This document shows, piece by piece, positions 32,367 to 42,596 of a DNA stretch of 64,000 bases (the stretch's first letter is position 1; every line of letters begins with the position of its first letter). The notes beneath the pieces were generated by a model. It saw only the letters and a program-made list of their open reading frames with translations. It did no database searches and was not told the DNA's origin. Source of the stretch: Sphingomonas telluris (lineage in GTDB: Bacteria; Pseudomonadota; Alphaproteobacteria; Sphingomonadales; Sphingomonadaceae); the NCBI RefSeq assembly GCF_022568775.1, contig NZ_JAKZHW010000001.1:1-64000 (forward strand). Direction: 5' to 3'. A program made the translations under genes and the position numbers.

Positions 32367-33227
32367 ATGGCTTACGAGCGGTACGATCCGGAAGAGCGCC
32401 GATGGCGCGACGAAGACGAGCGCCGTGCAATGGGACGCGACCGTGATCCGCGGTTCGAAGACCGCGACTCGCAAAGAGGCGAGAGAGGCTTCTTCGATCG
32501 CATGGGCGACGAGGTTCGTTCCTGGTTCGGCGACGAAGACCGTGGTCATTCGCGCGACGATCGCCGCGGGCGCGAGGGCGAGGACTGGCGTGAGTGGTCG
32601 AGTACCAACGAGCAGCAATACAACCCACGCTGGCGCGAGGAGATCGGGCGCGAACCGCTCCGAATGCACGAACCGCGCGACGATCGCTTCGACCGCGAGA
32701 ACCACACGGAGTGGAACCGCGACCCCTATCGCAGCACATCCTTCGCCGGTTCGAGGGCGCGCTCGAACCACGACGATCTGCATTATGAGCAGTGGCGCCG
32801 GCGGCAGGTCGAGGATCTCGACCGCGACTATGACGAATACCGTCGCGAGCGGCAGTCGAACTTCGAGCAGGACTTCGGCGGTTGGCGCGACAAGCGGCAG
32901 TCCAAGCGAGACCTCCTGCGCGGCATCCGCGAGCATATGGAAGTCGTCGGCAACGACGACCAGCATGTGGGCACCGTCGACCGCGTTGCCGGCGACCGTA
33001 TCATCTTGAGTCGCAGCGACCCAGAGTCAGGCGGCGTCCATCATTCGCTAAGCTGCACCGATGTGGATCGTGTGGAGAACGACCGCGTGATCCTCGACTG
33101 CAAGGCCGACAAGGCGCGCGAGCGTTGGCGCGACGAGAGCCGCAGCCGGGCCCTGTTCGAGCGCGAGGATCAGGGCCGCGCGGGCCCGCACATCCTCGAT
33201 AGGAGCTTCTCGGGCACCTATCGCTAG
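32367..33227 (+). CDS. DUF2171-containing, Arg/Asp-rich protein
   Basis: 286 residues from the ATG at 32367, with GGAGGCAGGCA before it. The first 200 residues are an extremely charged low-complexity region (Arg, Asp, Glu, Trp), including a SWFGDEDRGH box near residue 51. The C-terminal 90 residues (IREHMEVVGNDDQHVGTVDR, then DRIILSRSD and VDRVENDRVILD) form the PRC-barrel-like DUF2171 domain. Such proteins in sphingomonads are thought to be stress-associated; no activity is established. A terminator follows. Confidence 0.8.
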   Translation: MAYERYDPEERRWRDEDERRAMGRDRDPRFEDRDSQRGERGFFDRMGDEVRSWFGDEDRGHSRDDRRGREGEDWREWSSTNEQQYNPRWREEIGREPLRMHEPRDDRFDRENHTEWNRDPYRSTSFAGSRARSNHDDLHYEQWRRRQVEDLDRDYDEYRRERQSNFEQDFGGWRDKRQSKRDLLRGIREHMEVVGNDDQHVGTVDRVAGDRIILSRSDPESGGVHHSLSCTDVDRVENDRVILDCKADKARERWRDESRSRALFEREDQGRAGPHILDRSFSGTYR

Positions 33228-33256
33228 TTGACCCGCCCTACCCGGGGCAGGGGATC

Positions 33257-33289
33257 GGCCCGGGCGCCTCGTGCGTCCGGGCCTTTCTT
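33257..33289 (+). terminator. Rho-independent terminator after the DUF2171 gene
   Basis: Stem GGCCCGG / CCGGGCC with a 13-base loop, followed by TTTCTT. Confidence 0.75.
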
Positions 33290-33337
33290 GTGCGCGCGTG
33301 CGAGCTTATGCGCCTTCCAACAACAGGGAGACGTGCA

Positions 33338-34324
33338 ATGGCCCGCGCCTGGCATTTGACGAGCCGCCCACAGGGGCTGCCGACGAACGAGAATTTTGCT
33401 CTCAAGGAAATCGACCTCCCGCCCCTCGGGCCGGGCATGGTCCGCATTCGCAACCAATGGTTGTCCGTCGACCCGTACATGCGCGGGCGCATGAACGACG
33501 TGAAAAGCTATGTCCCGCCGTTCCAGATCGACCAGCCGATGGAAGGCGGCGCGGTCGGCGAAGTGGTTGAATCCACCGCCGCCGGCTTCTCGCCCGGCGA
33601 CCGCGTTCTCCATATGGCGGGGTGGCGGGACGAAGCGGTCGTGGACGCGAGGACGGCCAACAAGCTCCCTCCGCTGCAGGTCGAGCCGCATCTTTTCCTC
33701 GGGAATCTCGGAGTGACCGGCGCAACCGCCTATTTCGGACTGCTCGACGTCGGACAGGCCAAGGCCGGCGATATCGTCTTCGTGTCCGCTGCGGCCGGCG
33801 CCGTCGGCTCGGCGGTCGTCCAGATCGCCAAGGCCAAGGGCATGACGGTCATCGGCTCCGCGGGCGGTGAGGAGAAATGCGAGTTCGTCCGCTCGCTCGG
33901 TGCCGACCAGGTCGTCGACTACAAGGCGCAGCCGATCCTGAAGGGTCTCGCCGCCGCCGCTCCGGAAGGCATCGACGTCTATTTCGACAATGTCGGCGGC
34001 GATCATCTCGACGCCGCCTTCGCGCTCGCGCGGATGCGCGCGCGGTTCGCGATCTGCGGGATGATCGAAGGCTACAACAAGGCCGAGCCGGCCTCATTCC
34101 GCTTCATCATGCGGGTGATCGCCATGCGCATCCGAATGCAGGGCTTCATCGTCTTCGACTTCCAGTCGCGGATGGACGAATTCTATCGCGAGATGGGCCA
34201 GCTGATCGCGAGCGGCCAGCTCCAGTCGCGCGAGACCGTCCACGAGGGCCTCGAGAGCATGCCCGACGCCTTCCGCGGGCTGTTCAGCGGCGAAAACGTC
34301 GGGAAGATGCTCGTCAGGATCTGA
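33338..34324 (+). CDS. NADP-dependent MDR-family oxidoreductase
   Basis: 328 residues from the ATG at 33338, with GGGAGACGTGCA upstream. It has the medium-chain dehydrogenase layout without catalytic zinc ligands: LSVDPYMRGRM near residue 43, GNLGVTGATAYFGLLDVG, a nucleotide-binding AAAGAVGSAVVQIAKAKG (about 150-167) and YFDNVGG. This matches the leukotriene B4 12-hydroxydehydrogenase / curcumin reductase group, which reduces alkenal or alkenone double bonds with NADPH. It ends one base before the converging metallopeptidase gene. Confidence 0.88.
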   Translation: MARAWHLTSRPQGLPTNENFALKEIDLPPLGPGMVRIRNQWLSVDPYMRGRMNDVKSYVPPFQIDQPMEGGAVGEVVESTAAGFSPGDRVLHMAGWRDEAVVDARTANKLPPLQVEPHLFLGNLGVTGATAYFGLLDVGQAKAGDIVFVSAAAGAVGSAVVQIAKAKGMTVIGSAGGEEKCEFVRSLGADQVVDYKAQPILKGLAAAAPEGIDVYFDNVGGDHLDAAFALARMRARFAICGMIEGYNKAEPASFRFIMRVIAMRIRMQGFIVFDFQSRMDEFYREMGQLIASGQLQSRETVHEGLESMPDAFRGLFSGENVGKMLVRI

Positions 34325-35221
34325 CTAGCGGTTGAACTTGCAGGCGGCCGGATTGCCGGTCTTCAGGCCCGTCTGCAGGGCCTGCATCCGCTGCGCCGAC
34401 GATCCGTGCGTGAAACTCTCCGGAATAACCACGCCCTGACTTTGCTTCTGGAGCATGTCGTCCCCGATCGCCTCGGCGGCGCGCATGCCTTCCTGGACGT
34501 CGCCTGGTTCGAGGATGTTGCCCTGCGCGTCGCGGGCATTGGCCGCCCACACGCCGGCATAGCAATCGGCCTGAAGCTCGACGCCGACCTGGATCGCATT
34601 ACCCTGCGTCTCGGATGACCGCGCCTGCGCATTGTGCGCTTCGTCGAGCGTGCCTTCGAGGTCCTGCACGTGGTGGCCGACCTCATGCGCGATCACATAG
34701 GCCATGGCGAAATCGCCCGGCGCGCCGAAGCGCTGCGACAGCTCGTTGAAGAATGTCGGGTCGATGTAGATCGTCTTGTCGTTGGGGCAGTAGAACGGCC
34801 CCATCGCCGCCTGGCCCGCCCCGCAGGCCGTGCCGGTTCCGCCGCTGTAGGCGACCATTCGCGTCGGGACGTAGCGGCTGCCGCTCTTGGCGAAGATGTC
34901 GCTCCAGGTCTCCTCGGTCGATCCGAGCACACGAGTCAGGAACTGCCTCGTATTCGGATCGAGCGTCGACTGGCCGGGCGCCGAGGGGGCGCTGGTGGTC
35001 GGCCCACTGGGCAAGAGGCCACCGCCACCGCCGCCGAGCTGGGTCAGCGCGCAATAGCCGACCAGCAGGATGAGGACGCCGACGATGCCGAACCGGCTCG
35101 CGACCATCGGCAGCAGGCAGCCGAGCATGTTGCCGCCGCCGCCACCGCCGAAACCGAAGCCGCCGCCTTGGCCTGTTCGATCTTCGAAATTGCTGCTCTC
35201 CGGTTCACCACCAAGGCGCAT
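34325..35221 (-). CDS. Neutral zinc metallopeptidase (YpfJ family)
   Basis: 298 residues from the ATG at 35221, with GAGGAGG seven bases upstream. A Gly-rich N-terminus and one membrane segment (about 38-60) precede the catalytic domain: STEETWSDIF, YCPNDKTIYIDPTFF, the zinc site HEVGHH near 180, and ELQADCYAGVWA with the third ligand. Family members are inner-membrane-anchored with the protease in the periplasm. The target is unknown. Confidence 0.9.
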   Translation of the reverse strand: MRLGGEPESSNFEDRTGQGGGFGFGGGGGGNMLGCLLPMVASRFGIVGVLILLVGYCALTQLGGGGGGLLPSGPTTSAPSAPGQSTLDPNTRQFLTRVLGSTEETWSDIFAKSGSRYVPTRMVAYSGGTGTACGAGQAAMGPFYCPNDKTIYIDPTFFNELSQRFGAPGDFAMAYVIAHEVGHHVQDLEGTLDEAHNAQARSSETQGNAIQVGVELQADCYAGVWAANARDAQGNILEPGDVQEGMRAAEAIGDDMLQKQSQGVVIPESFTHGSSAQRMQALQTGLKTGNPAACKFNR

Positions 35222-35313
35222 CGCGTTCCTCCTCGCGTCGTCTCCAATGCGCGTGAGCCGTTGCGGTTGCAAATCCATCTCGCGACGCCGAGTAGCGCGG
35301 CAAAGGAGACCCC

Positions 35314-36081
35314 ATGATTCTGGAAGGCAAAGTCGCTCTCGTCACCGGTTCTACCTCAGGCATCGGGCTCGCCATCGCCCGTTCCCTCGCCGCGAAGGGC
35401 GCGAAGGTAATGCTGAACGGTTTCGGCGATCCCGCCGAGATCGAGAAACTCAAGAGCGAGCTTGGCGCCCTCCACGACGGCGCAGACATGTCGGACCCGG
35501 CCCAGATCGAGGCGATGGTTCGCCACTGCAGCGATGAGCTCGGAGCCCCGGACATCGTCGTCAACAATGCCGGCATCCAGCACGTCTCTCCGGTCGAGGA
35601 GTTCCCGGTCGAGAAGTGGAATGCGATCCTCGCCATCAACCTGTCCGCTGTCTTCCACACGACGCGGCTGACGATCGCGTCCATGAAGGCGAAGGGCTGG
35701 GGCCGGATCATCAACACGGCTTCGGCGCACAGCCTGATCGCCAGCCCCAACAAGTCCGCCTACGTCGCCGCCAAGCATGGCGTCGCGGGCTTCACCAAGA
35801 CCGTTGCCCTGGAGGCCGCAAAGGACGGCGTGACCGTCAACTGCATCTCCCCCGGATATGTCTGGACGCCGCTGGTCGAGAATCAGATCCCCGACACAAT
35901 GAAGGCGCGGAACCTGACACGCGAGCAGGTCGTGAACGACGTTCTGCTCGCCGCGCAGCCGACCAAGCGCTTCGTTACCCCGGAGGAGATTGGCGCGTTG
36001 GCGCTGTTCCTCTGCCGCGAAGAGGCCCGCTCGATCACTGGTGCGAACCTCAGCGTGGACGGCGGCTGGACTGCCGCCTAG
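35314..36081 (+). CDS. bdhA: 3-hydroxybutyrate dehydrogenase (second paralogue)
   Basis: 255 residues. TGSTSGIG at 11-18, NNAGIQHVSPVEEFP near 87, the triad in NTASAHSLI and SAYVAAKHG, and CISPGYVWTPLVENQIPDTM. It is closely related to the protein at 6558 but shorter at the N-terminus and in a different setting, followed by a DUF4893 lipoprotein. It interconverts 3-hydroxybutyrate and acetoacetate with NAD. Having two copies suggests different regulation or substrate range. Confidence 0.88.
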   Translation: MILEGKVALVTGSTSGIGLAIARSLAAKGAKVMLNGFGDPAEIEKLKSELGALHDGADMSDPAQIEAMVRHCSDELGAPDIVVNNAGIQHVSPVEEFPVEKWNAILAINLSAVFHTTRLTIASMKAKGWGRIINTASAHSLIASPNKSAYVAAKHGVAGFTKTVALEAAKDGVTVNCISPGYVWTPLVENQIPDTMKARNLTREQVVNDVLLAAQPTKRFVTPEEIGALALFLCREEARSITGANLSVDGGWTAA

Positions 36082-36090
36082 GCTCCACCG

Positions 36091-36708
36091 ATGCGCTTAA
36101 TCCTCGCCGCCATTTCGCTGGTCCTTCTGTCGGGCTGTGCCGAATTCGAAAGCCGGGGCGTCATCGCGCAGCCAACGCGCGACTGGCGCACAGTGGTCAC
36201 GGATGTCGATCGGACGAAGCTGCGGGACTGGCGGACGGCTTTCGTGGAGGCGCTGCAGGATGCACGCAACGGTGGCTTTTCGGCTGAGATCGAAAAGGAG
36301 GGCGTTCTCCTCAATCCCGACGCGGCGCTCGGCGGACCGATTCCGGATGGCGACTACCGCTGCCGCGTGATCAAGCTCGGCGCGAAGAGCGGCGGCATGC
36401 TCAACTATGTGGGCTATCCCTATTTCAACTGCCGCGTGAGCCGGAACGGCCAGCAGCAGGACTTCGCCAAGCTCAGCGGCTCGCAGCGGCAGGTGGGCTC
36501 GCTGTTTCCTGGCGACCAGTTGCGCCAGGTGTTCCTCGGGACGCTGGTGCTCGGCGATGAAGCCCGCGCGTTCCAATACGGCCGCGACACCGACCGCGAT
36601 GTCGCCGGCTATGTCGAGCGGATCGGCGATAGCCGCTGGCGGCTGATCATGCCGCGCCCGGCGTATGAATCCGTGATGGACGTGATGGAACTGGTTCCAG
36701 CATCTTAG
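36091..36708 (+). CDS. DUF4893 lipoprotein
   Basis: 205 residues with a lipobox LLSGC (Cys 16). DRTKLRDWRTAFVEALQDAR and PIPDGDYRCRVIKLGAK are blocks of DUF4893, a family of sphingomonad envelope proteins of unknown function. The C-terminal part is a beta-rich domain ending VMDVMELVP. It starts nine bases after bdhA and is followed 11 bases later by the M20 peptidase gene, so all three may be co-transcribed. Confidence 0.8.
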   Translation: MRLILAAISLVLLSGCAEFESRGVIAQPTRDWRTVVTDVDRTKLRDWRTAFVEALQDARNGGFSAEIEKEGVLLNPDAALGGPIPDGDYRCRVIKLGAKSGGMLNYVGYPYFNCRVSRNGQQQDFAKLSGSQRQVGSLFPGDQLRQVFLGTLVLGDEARAFQYGRDTDRDVAGYVERIGDSRWRLIMPRPAYESVMDVMELVPAS

Positions 36709-36719
36709 GGGGCGCGTTA

Positions 36720-38032
36720 ATGCGATTGTTTCTTGGGCTAGCGATGGCCGCCATGACCTTGCCGACGACCGCCAATGCCGCCGCGCTTCAGGACGCGATC
36801 CGCGCGGACATGCCGCAGCTGATGACGCTGTATCGGGACCTGCACGCCAACCCCGAACTGTCGATGCAGGAGGTCCGCACTCCGGCGAAGCTGGCGCCGG
36901 AGATGCGAAAGCTGGGTTTCGACGTTACCGAGAAAGTCGGGAAGACGGGCGTCGTCGCGGTGATGAAGAACGGGCCCGGGCCCGTGCTGATGCTTCGTGC
37001 AGACATGGACGCTCTGCCGGTGAAGGAGCAGACCGGACTGCCGTTTGCATCGAAGGCCGTCGGCAAGCTTCCGGACGGGAGCGAAACACCTGTCATGCAC
37101 GCCTGCGGGCACGACACGCACATCACGGCCTGGCTCGCGACCGCGCGGCGGCTGACCGCGATGAAGGACCAATGGTCGGGCACGCTCGTCATGGTGCTCC
37201 AGCCCGGCGAGGAGCGGGTGATGGGCGCCAAGGCCATGCTGGAAGACGGCCTGTTCACCCGCTTCCCGAAGCCGAGTTACCTTCTGGCCTTCCATGACGC
37301 GGCGACCCTTCCGGCCGGCGTCATCGGGGTGACCAACGGTTACGTCCTCGCTAACGTCGTACGATCAACATCTCGGTCAAAGGGGTGGGCGGGCATGGCG
37401 CCTATCCGCAGAATACGAAGGACCCGATCGTCCTCGCGTCGAAGATCGTCATGGCACTGCAGACGCTGGTCAGCCGCGAGAACGATCCGCAGCAGCCCGC
37501 AGTCGTGACCGTCGGCAGCTTCCATTCCGGAACCAAGAGCAACATCATTTCGGACGAGGCGAAGCTGGCGCTTACGGTGCGGAGCTACACGCCCGAAACG
37601 CGCAAGCTCCTGCTCGATGGCATCAATCGCATCGTTCGCGGAGAGGCGATCGCAGCCGGAATGCCCGAGGACAAGATGCCGACCGTGGAGATCGAGCGGC
37701 CTTCCGCGGACGCGACGTTCAACACGCCGGAATTCTCCCAGCACCTGACGCAGCTATTCAAGTCGCACTTCGGCGATGCTCGGGTCGAGCAGCCCAAGGC
37801 CGTCATGGCCGCCGAGGACTTCAGCCGGTATTGGCTTGCCGACAAGTCGAAGCAGAGCGTCATTTTCTGGGTCGGCGGAGTGCCGAAAGACAAATGGGAC
37901 GCGGTCGGCGGCGACACGCTGAAGCTGCCCGCGCTGCACAGCCCGTTCTGGGCACCGGACGCGGAGGCCGTGATTTCAACGGCGACCGAGGCGCTGACCG
38001 TCGCTTCTTTGGACGTTCTGAAGAAGAGCTGA
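36720..38032 (+). pseudogene. M20 amidohydrolase/peptidase, frameshifted
   Basis: The first frame (from 36720) has a signal peptide, RADMDALPVKEQTGLPF, HACGHDTH near 126 and QPGEER near 163, the metal ligands of M20 amidohydrolases such as hippurate hydrolase. At about 37362 the frame breaks (NGYVLANV, then out of frame). The expected continuation TINISVKGVGGHGAYPQ sits in the next frame and runs to 38032 with an intact C-terminus (AVMAAEDFSRYW). One base is missing; restoring it gives about 437 residues. All active-site residues survive, so an assembly error is plausible. Confidence 0.85.
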
Positions 38033-38991
38033 GCGCCCGCCGGACGACCGCTGGGCGCTCGCCTCGTCGAGGCGGGCGATTTGCTCCGCTGAGAGTTTAA
38101 GGTTCAACGACGCGATTTGCTCGTGCAGCTGCTCGACGCTCGTGGCGCTTGCCAGCGTCGCTGTGATCCCGGGCTGGGCGTTGGTCCACGCCAAGGCAAT
38201 CGCGGCAAGCGGCGCACCGGTTTCAGCAGCAATGCCGTCGAGCGCGTCGAGGACGGCTTGTCCCTTGCCCTCGAGATATTCGACGATGCGCTGGCCGCGT
38301 ACGCTTTTCCCGAGGTCCTCCTTGCTCCGGTACTTGCCCGTCAGGAAGCCGTTCGCGAGGCCGTAGAAGGGGATAATGCCCATCCCGTGCGCGATGGCCG
38401 TGTCATGCAGCGGACCTTCGAGCTTTGGCCGGTCGACGAGATTGTACCAGGTCTGCAGGGCGCACGGCCGCGTGACGCCTTGGGCCTCAGCCGTCTTCAT
38501 CGCCTCGTCGAGCCGCTCTGCCGTGTATTGGGACAGTCCGATTGAACGCACCTTTCCGACATCGATCAGCGCTTGCATCGCGCCGAGGCTGTCGGCCAGG
38601 GGAACTTCCGGATCGTCCTTATGGTGGTAGTAGAGATCGATCGTCTCGATCCCGAGGCGGGCTAGCGAAGCATCGCAGGCGGACGCGATGGAGTCCGGGG
38701 CTAGGCCGGCCAGGAACCCGACTTTCGTCGCAATGACGATCCTGTCGCGCTTGGCGGGGTCGCGCTTGAGCCAATTGCCGATGACGGTTTCGCTTTCGCC
38801 GCCCTTATGACCCTCGACCCAGGCTGAATATACGTCGGCTGTGTCGATCATGTTGCCGCCGGCATCGACGAACGCGTCGAGGATCCGGAAGCTGGTCGCT
38901 TCATCGGCCGTCCAGCCGAAGACGTTGCCGCCGAGCGCCAGCGGCGCGACTTCGATCCGCTGCTGCCGAGCGGCCTTCTTTCCACCGTCAT
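37976..38991 (-). pseudogene. Aldo/keto reductase, frameshifted near its N-terminus
   Basis: From the ATG at 38991 the start MTVERRPLGSSG is the classic first strand. After one missing base near 38957 the frame resumes as IEVAPLALGGNVFGWTADEA, then GGNMIDTADVYS (catalytic Asp and Tyr), ATKVGFLAG, LYYHHKDD and the NADPH-site end. Without the break the protein would be about 338 residues. Otherwise only an internal start at 38851 is available, which would lose the first strand. It overlaps the M20 gene end by 57 bases and is divergent from prsK. Confidence 0.85.
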
Positions 38992-39080
38992 GAGTCGCCT
39001 CTAGCCGATCCGTTCACCACTTCTTTGTAAAATTTAGCGACACCCCAACGCATGTCGGTGAAATTGACAGGCTGGCGCCC

Positions 39081-41135
39081 ATGCACGTGGTAGTTGCCTT
39101 CTGGAGTCACGCGATTTGCGCGGCGGCTTTCCTCGGCCTGTTGATCTGGCGCGTCGCGACCATTCGCCAGCGGGAGCAACGACTGCTCCTCGGCGGGTTC
39201 GCAGTTACCGCATGCTGGGCATGGATCACCGCGATGCTGCCCGGCGATCCGATCGCCAGCTTTGCAGAGACGGCGCGGAACCTCGTGTGGATCGGCCTGC
39301 TCTACAATTTGTCGGCGAGCAGCGACGAACGCCAGCATGGCGTCCGGCTCGTCTACGCTGCCGTTGCCGCAGTGCTCGGGTTCCAGGTCGTGGTGGATGC
39401 GGTGTCTCTCTTCGCGCCGACGCGGCCGGTGGAGGAAACCGCGATCCTGCTGCGCATTACCGCGGCGGCCGGCGCTCTGATCCTCGTCCACAATCTGTAC
39501 GGGCAGGCGTCTCCGGCCAGCCGGCTCAACATCCGCATGGCAATGCTCGCTTTGTCGCTGATGTGGAGCTACGACCTCAACCTCTACACGATCGCGTGGC
39601 TCGACAATCGCCTCGCTCCCGACCTAATTGAATGGCGCGGCCTGATCATCGCGCTGACGGCGCCGATGTTCGTGCTTGCGGCGCGGCGAGGCGAAGGGTG
39701 GCGCGTGAGGCTGTCGCGTGCCGCCACGTTCCAGTCGCTCTCGCTCCTGGCGATCTGCGCTTATTTCGCGGTCATGGCGATCCTCGCGACGGCATTGCGC
39801 GGGGCCGACATCGAATGGTCGCGCGGACTGCTGGTCGGCCTCCTCGCCGTGATGACGGTTGCCGCCATGGCCATCCTGCCGAGCGCGAAGGCGCGCAGTT
39901 GGGCGAAGGTCAAGATTTCGAAGCACTTCTTCGAGCATCGCTATGACTATCGCGCAGAATGGCTGCGCTTCACCGAAACCGTGGGCGTTCCGGGCCCCGA
40001 GGCCGCCCCGCTCGGCCAGCGTGTGATCAAGGCTTTCGCGGACATTCTGGAGGCGCCGGGCGGCCTGCTGCTCGCTTCCGATGCATCGGGCGCGATCACC
40101 GCGGCCGCATCGTGGAACTGGCCGGGCCGCAACCCGCCGACAGGCGAGCTGGACCGCATGCGCGACTTTTGGGCGGCTCTCGAAGCGAGCGGTCGTATCA
40201 TCGAGCTGGACGCGCTCCGCGGAGGCTGGGCCAAGGCGGAGGATTGCGTCGCGCTTGCCCCGCAATGGATGCTGGAAGATCGCCGCGCCTGGTCGTGCGT
40301 CCCGCTCATCCACGGCGAGCGCTTGTTCGGCGTGATCGTGCTCGCGTCGCCGGATTACCGCCGCGCGCTGGACTGGGAAGATTTCGACCTCCTGCGTACA
40401 GCCGGCAGGCAGGCTGCGAGCTCGCTTGCCGAAGCCTACGGGCAGGAGGCGCTGTCGAATGCCCAGCGCTTCGAGGAGTTCAACCGCCGCTTCGCCTTCA
40501 TCCTCCACGACATTAAGAATCTCGTCAGCCAATTGTCGCTCGTGTCGCGCAATGCGGAGCGGCACGCCGACAATCCGGATTTCCGGGCCGACATGGTTGC
40601 GACCCTGCGCAGCTCGGTCGGCAAGATGAACGACCTGCTGACCAGGCTGTCGCCGCAGGCGCAGGGACGGGGACTCCGCAGCGAGCCGCAGCCGCTGCGC
40701 GCGATCCTGTCCGACGCCATCGCGTCCAAGCGCCGCGACCATGAAGTGAAGCTCCTCGGCGACACGACGCTTTGGGCCTTCGTCGATGCCCTCGCGCTTG
40801 AGCAGGCGGTCGGCCATCTCCTGCAGAACGCCGTCGAAGCCAGCCCGCCCACCGAGCCGGTCACCGTCCGCGTCAGCCAGGAAAGCGGCGAAGTCCGCAT
40901 TGCCATCGCCGACAAGGGCTGCGGCATGGACGGCGACTTCGTCCGCAACCGCCTGTTCCAGCCCTTCGCTTCGACCAAGTCGGACGGCTTTGGGATCGGC
41001 TCCTTCGAGGCCCGCTCGCTCGTCGCCGGAATGGGCGGCCGCCTGGTCGTGGACTCGACTGTCGGCGCCGGCACCGAATTCTCCATCTATCTTTCCGCGG
41101 CCGATGCCGCGCAGTTCGAACGGAAACGCGCATGA
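39081..41135 (+). CDS. prsK: XrtA/PEP-CTERM-system histidine kinase PrsK
   Basis: 684 residues. About eight to ten membrane segments fill the first 280 residues. A GAF-like region (about 300-450) follows. The kinase core has RRFAFILHDIKNLVSQLSLV (phospho-acceptor His near 476), then LLQNAVEAS, IADKGCGM and FGIGSFEARS ATP-site motifs. This FILHDIKN core is the mark of PrsK, which works with PrsR in exopolysaccharide/PEP-CTERM systems. It overlaps prsR by four bases (ATGA). No exosortase or polysaccharide genes lie nearby. Confidence 0.92.
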   Translation: MHVVVAFWSHAICAAAFLGLLIWRVATIRQREQRLLLGGFAVTACWAWITAMLPGDPIASFAETARNLVWIGLLYNLSASSDERQHGVRLVYAAVAAVLGFQVVVDAVSLFAPTRPVEETAILLRITAAAGALILVHNLYGQASPASRLNIRMAMLALSLMWSYDLNLYTIAWLDNRLAPDLIEWRGLIIALTAPMFVLAARRGEGWRVRLSRAATFQSLSLLAICAYFAVMAILATALRGADIEWSRGLLVGLLAVMTVAAMAILPSAKARSWAKVKISKHFFEHRYDYRAEWLRFTETVGVPGPEAAPLGQRVIKAFADILEAPGGLLLASDASGAITAAASWNWPGRNPPTGELDRMRDFWAALEASGRIIELDALRGGWAKAEDCVALAPQWMLEDRRAWSCVPLIHGERLFGVIVLASPDYRRALDWEDFDLLRTAGRQAASSLAEAYGQEALSNAQRFEEFNRRFAFILHDIKNLVSQLSLVSRNAERHADNPDFRADMVATLRSSVGKMNDLLTRLSPQAQGRGLRSEPQPLRAILSDAIASKRRDHEVKLLGDTTLWAFVDALALEQAVGHLLQNAVEASPPTEPVTVRVSQESGEVRIAIADKGCGMDGDFVRNRLFQPFASTKSDGFGIGSFEARSLVAGMGGRLVVDSTVGAGTEFSIYLSAADAAQFERKRA

Positions 41136-42499
41136 CGGACAAGCAACTCCCGGTCCTCCTGATCGTCGAGGACGACGAGGGCCTGCAGCGCCAGCTTAAA
41201 TGGGCATATGAAGGCTATGAGGTGGTTCTCGCCGGAAGCCGCTCTGCGGCCGTCGAAGCTGTGCGCCTTCACGAGCCGTCGGTGGTCACGCTCGACCTCG
41301 GCCTGCCGCCCGATCCGGACGGCACGACCGAGGGCTTCGAGACGCTACGCGAGATCCTGCGCATCAAGCCCGACACCAAGGTGATCGTCGCGTCCGGCCA
41401 CGGTGCGCGGGAGAGCATGCTTCGGGCGATCGGAATGGGTGCGTACGATTTCTATCGCAAGCCGGTGGACATCGACGAGCTCGGACTCATCGTTGCCCGC
41501 GCCTTCCACGTCCACGGGCTGGAAGCGGAGAACCGCCGGCTCGAGCAATCGGGCGGGGGCGGTCAGGTGCTCGGCTCGATCATCAGTGCCGCGCCGGAGA
41601 TGATGAAGGTCGCCAAGACGATCGAGCGGGTAGCCTCCGCCGACGTGTCCGTGATGCTGCTCGGCGCATCTGGTACCGGCAAGGAGCTTCTCGCGCGCGC
41701 CGTGCACGAGAAGAGCGGCCGCAAGGGAGAGTTCATCGCCATCAACTGCGCCGCCATTCCCGAGACCCTGCTGGAAGCCGAGCTGTTCGGCTACGAGCGC
41801 GGGGCCTTCACCGGCGCGGTCAAGTCAAACGTCGGCAAGATCGAGATGGCGCAAGGCGGAACCCTGTTCCTCGACGAGGTTGGCGACATTCCGCTGCCGC
41901 TGCAGGTCAAGCTGCTGCGCTTCCTTCAGGAGCGCGTGATCGAGCGCATTGGCGGCCGCCAGCCCATCGCGGTGGACACGAGGATCGTCTGCGCGACGCA
42001 CCAGGACCTCGACGCCATGAAGGCGGACGGACGGTTCCGCGAGGATCTCTACTACCGGCTCGCCGAGATCGTCGTAAGGATCCCGTCGCTTGCGGAGCGC
42101 CCCGGCGACGCCGTCTTGCTTGCGCGCCACTTCGTCAATCGCTTTGGTCGCGAGCTGAACACCAAGGTCCAGTCGCTCTCTGCCGACGGGGTCGCCGCGA
42201 TTGATGCCTACAGCTGGCCCGGCAACGTCCGTGAGCTCGAGAACCGCATCAAGCGCGCGGTGATCATGGCCGACGGCAAGTCCGTCACCGCGGAGGATCT
42301 CGATCTGCCGGGCAGCTCCGAGGCCGGGCAGGAGGAGCTCGCGCTCAACCTCCGCGCCGCGCGCGAAACGGCCGACCGCCGCGCGATCCGGCTGGCGCTC
42401 AGCCGCACCGAGAACAATATCTCCGGCGCCGCGAAGCTGCTGGGGATCAGCCGTCCGACGCTCTACGATCTTCTGAAGCAGTATCAACTGAGCGCCTGA
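41132..42499 (+). CDS. prsR: PEP-CTERM-box response regulator PrsR (sigma-54 activator)
   Basis: 455 residues. A receiver domain (phospho-acceptor Asp near 55, in [10 protein letters not shown]) is followed by the AAA+ sigma-54 activation domain: Walker A GASGTGKE (about 178-185), GAFTGA near 224-229, [10 protein letters not shown], and the sensor region [14 protein letters not shown] Fis-type helix-turn-helix ends the protein ([20 protein letters not shown]). It works with PrsK to activate sigma-54 promoters of PEP-CTERM genes. Its stop precedes an UrcA gene by 97 bases. Confidence 0.93.
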   Translation: MTDKQLPVLLIVEDDEGLQRQLKWAYEGYEVVLAGSRSAAVEAVRLHEPSVVTLDLGLPPDPDGTTEGFETLREILRIKPDTKVIVASGHGARESMLRAIGMGAYDFYRKPVDIDELGLIVARAFHVHGLEAENRRLEQSGGGGQVLGSIISAAPEMMKVAKTIERVASADVSVMLLGASGTGKELLARAVHEKSGRKGEFIAINCAAIPETLLEAELFGYERGAFTGAVKSNVGKIEMAQGGTLFLDEVGDIPLPLQVKLLRFLQERVIERIGGRQPIAVDTRIVCATHQDLDAMKADGRFREDLYYRLAEIVVRIPSLAERPGDAVLLARHFVNRFGRELNTKVQSLSADGVAAIDAYSWPGNVRELENRIKRAVIMADGKSVTAEDLDLPGSSEAGQEELALNLRAARETADRRAIRLALSRTENNISGAAKLLGISRPTLYDLLKQYQLSA

Positions 42500-42596
42500 A
42501 CGCCGATTTCACGCAAAACTCACGCACGCGTGACGGGCGATATGTCATCGACCCTGAATCGCCGGCCTTCCCGGCCGCGCGGAAAGGAGCGGGCAC

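Noticed and set aside
39624-40817. A 397-residue minus-strand frame inside prsK
   Set aside because: Antisense to a well-conserved kinase; its composition (Arg, Ala, His) is typical of a reverse-strand shadow in high-GC DNA.
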